Of a stretch of DNA of 24,417 nt, positions 23,114 through 24,417 are shown in pieces. This DNA is from a virus. The stretch spans positions 1 through 24,417 of the IMG/VR virus record IMGVR_UViG_3300047481_001077; one strand, 5' to 3'. The notes beneath the pieces are model-generated. The model made no database searches and had not been told where the DNA came from. It saw nothing but the letters and a program-made list of their open reading frames with translations. The stretch's first letter is position 1. Every line of letters starts with the position of its first letter. The translations under genes were made by a program, and so were the position numbers.

Positions 23114-24417
23114 TTAGGCAGGTGTAGGTGATTGTCCTGCAGGAGCGGCTGTTTCTCCCGCGGCACCTTGATCTGCTGCAGCGGCCATGTCTGCAGGTGC
23201 CTCGGCGTTTTGATCGGTCATATCTCCTTGTATATCACCCGGAGTGATACCTGCTCCTCTCATTTGTGCGCCTGCATCTAGAGCAGGTTTCAATTTGGCT
23301 CCATTTTCTTCTTTCCATAGACGCTCGTTTTCTGTAATTTCTTCTTGGGTGATACCTAAGAAACGCTTCATAGCGAAACGTTTGCTGATATACGGAACTT
23401 CCATGAGTTGCGTGAACGTAGCTACTCTAGCGGTATCTAATTCGCTTTGCCTGTAGGCTGCGAAATTCTGTGGAGGATTGAATTTCAACTCAAAGAGGCT
23501 GCTATCGATATTGACACCATTGTTTTTTAACCACATTTTAAATTCTAGATCAAACACTTCGACGAGCATACTCTGTAATCTTTCGCAGTATTTGTTGAAT
23601 CTTAATTCTTGAATATAAGCAGTTCCTACTTTTCCGTCGGCCAGAGTATTGGCCTGTTCATCTATGGCAGTGGGTAGATAAGAACTGGGGATCCGTAATG
23701 CTCTAAATAATTTGTTGGTAAAGTATCTAAGATCTGTGATTTCTCCTAGATTAGTACCTCCTGGTAGTGTTTCAACTTTAGATCCGCGACCTTCTGCTGT
23801 CTGTGGAAAGAAGTAGTCTTCGTTCACGCTCAATGGATTATAACTGGCATCTATCATACTCTGACCACCCCCAGTAGACGACGGAATTCTTCGTTGTTGT
23901 ATTTCGTTTTTCACACGTTCAACGAATGCCATGGCCATGTGCGCAGGCATGTTACCTACGTCTACATAGAATATCCTACGCTCCGGAGCACGCTGTATTC
24001 GATAGATGATGATGGCATCTTCTAACAGTTCTTTCTGCTTGTAGACTTTGAACACGGATTCTAGTAGGCTGTTACCAAAAGGATAGTTGTTGTCTAGACC
24101 TTCTGACATGGATATATGGACTATGTGTTTGGCATCCACAGTGATTTCGTTTGTAGCATTTTGAAATCTAGTGCCTGCGGGCCTAGCAGCATCGCCCACG
24201 AATCCTCGACCAAATCCTCCACCTGATGTATAGGAGCTCGTGCCGCTGGGCGCGGTATTCGTAGAGCCATGTGGTGTAGTGGCTATCATGTCTTTGAAAT
24301 TAAAATTGATGTCTCTTACTGTATATTGTTCAGGTATCTTGCCTTCGCTTTCATTGACGATAATTTTACTGACTTTGGCAGCGTCTACATGCAACCATTT
24401 TAGTGTCTGGGGATCTC
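23114..24417 (-). CDS. 20: Portal vertex protein gp20, C-terminal part (5' end outside window)
   Basis: The portal dodecamer forms the DNA channel at one capsid vertex and initiates head assembly. The frame is open to the right edge; residues DPQTLKWLHVDAAKV run straight in from the edge, so the TTG at 24394 is not a real start. About 434 residues are present; T4 gp20 has 524. Diagnostic blocks: ITVDAKHIVHISMSEGL, LLEDAIIIYRIQRAPERRIF, YVDVGNMPAHMA, DYFFPQTAEGRGSKVETLPG, LFRALRIPSSYL and FELKFNPPQNFAAYRQSEL. The C-terminal 60 residues are a low-complexity Ala/Gly/Asp/Gln tail ending PTPA. It is the first gene seen of the head operon. Confidence 0.97.
   Translation of the reverse strand, partial: DPQTLKWLHVDAAKVSKIIVNESEGKIPEQYTVRDINFNFKDMIATTPHGSTNTAPSGTSSYTSGGGFGRGFVGDAARPAGTRFQNATNEITVDAKHIVHISMSEGLDNNYPFGNSLLESVFKVYKQKELLEDAIIIYRIQRAPERRIFYVDVGNMPAHMAMAFVERVKNEIQQRRIPSSTGGGQSMIDASYNPLSVNEDYFFPQTAEGRGSKVETLPGGTNLGEITDLRYFTNKLFRALRIPSSYLPTAIDEQANTLADGKVGTAYIQELRFNKYCERLQSMLVEVFDLEFKMWLKNNGVNIDSSLFELKFNPPQNFAAYRQSELDTARVATFTQLMEVPYISKRFAMKRFLGITQEEITENERLWKEENGAKLKPALDAGAQMRGAGITPGDIQGDMTDQNAEAPADMAAAADQGAAGETAAPAGQSPTPA

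Noticed and set aside
23098-23166. Upstream extension of the 81-residue gene to a start at 23166
   Set aside because: It would overlap the portal C-terminus by more than 50 bases and adds a low-quality Pro/His/Lys segment. The ATG at 23097 starts just after the portal stop and begins a plausible conserved N-terminus.
24392-24394. TTG as the start of the portal gene
   Set aside because: The frame continues upstream to the window edge with credible portal residues, and the protein would be about 90 residues short of T4 gp20; it is a truncated gene at the window edge.

Overview
The window is a contiguous piece of a tailed-phage genome, read entirely from the minus strand. It is a T4-like myovirus of the marine/freshwater type (cyanophage- or pelagiphage-like). 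The right-hand part carries the T4-type head operon in canonical order: portal gp20, small core-protein position, prohead protease gp21, scaffold gp22, major capsid gp23. The left-hand part resembles the accessory virion-protein clusters of aquatic T4-like phages more than coliphage T4. The host cannot be named from this sequence. I see no tRNA, integrase, insertion sequence or CRISPR array.

In transcription order (right to left): 24417-18415 is the head module. It holds the portal (5' end cut off by the window edge), an 81-residue conserved small protein, a sialyltransferase/DUF115-like Rossmann protein with no T4 counterpart at this position, a very acidic prohead-core-like protein, protease, scaffold and a short major capsid protein. 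A strong, almost symmetric hairpin terminator (18361-18384) closes this module.

18341-12690 holds a small helical protein followed by eight probable virion proteins: beta-rich, repetitive, fibre- or decoration-like. They form at least two paralogous pairs (13411-14463 with 14586-15680; 13071-13403 with 16219-16578). A structured 122-bp leader with a perfect T4-type late promoter box (TATAAATA, minus strand) splits this series.

12685-1 holds two giant tandem paralogues: a complete 1818-residue protein and a partial one of at least 2391 residues that runs off the left edge. Both begin MAEFKLGR and carry eight carbohydrate-binding-like modules, then a parallel-beta-helix-like region interrupted by a helical repeat, then Asp-box (BNR-like) propeller blades. 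The complete protein ends with a C-terminal module that I recognise from fibre-like proteins of aquatic T4-like phages. The copies differ in blade number (about 12 versus 6-7), helical-repeat number (4 versus 1), and the site of an inserted domain of about 70 residues.

Most genes are separated by 4-13 bp, often with the Shine-Dalgarno sequence overlapping the preceding stop, so translation is probably coupled. Late-promoter-like boxes occur at the few larger gaps. Together the genes build the capsid shell and supply what are probably surface adhesins or fibres.
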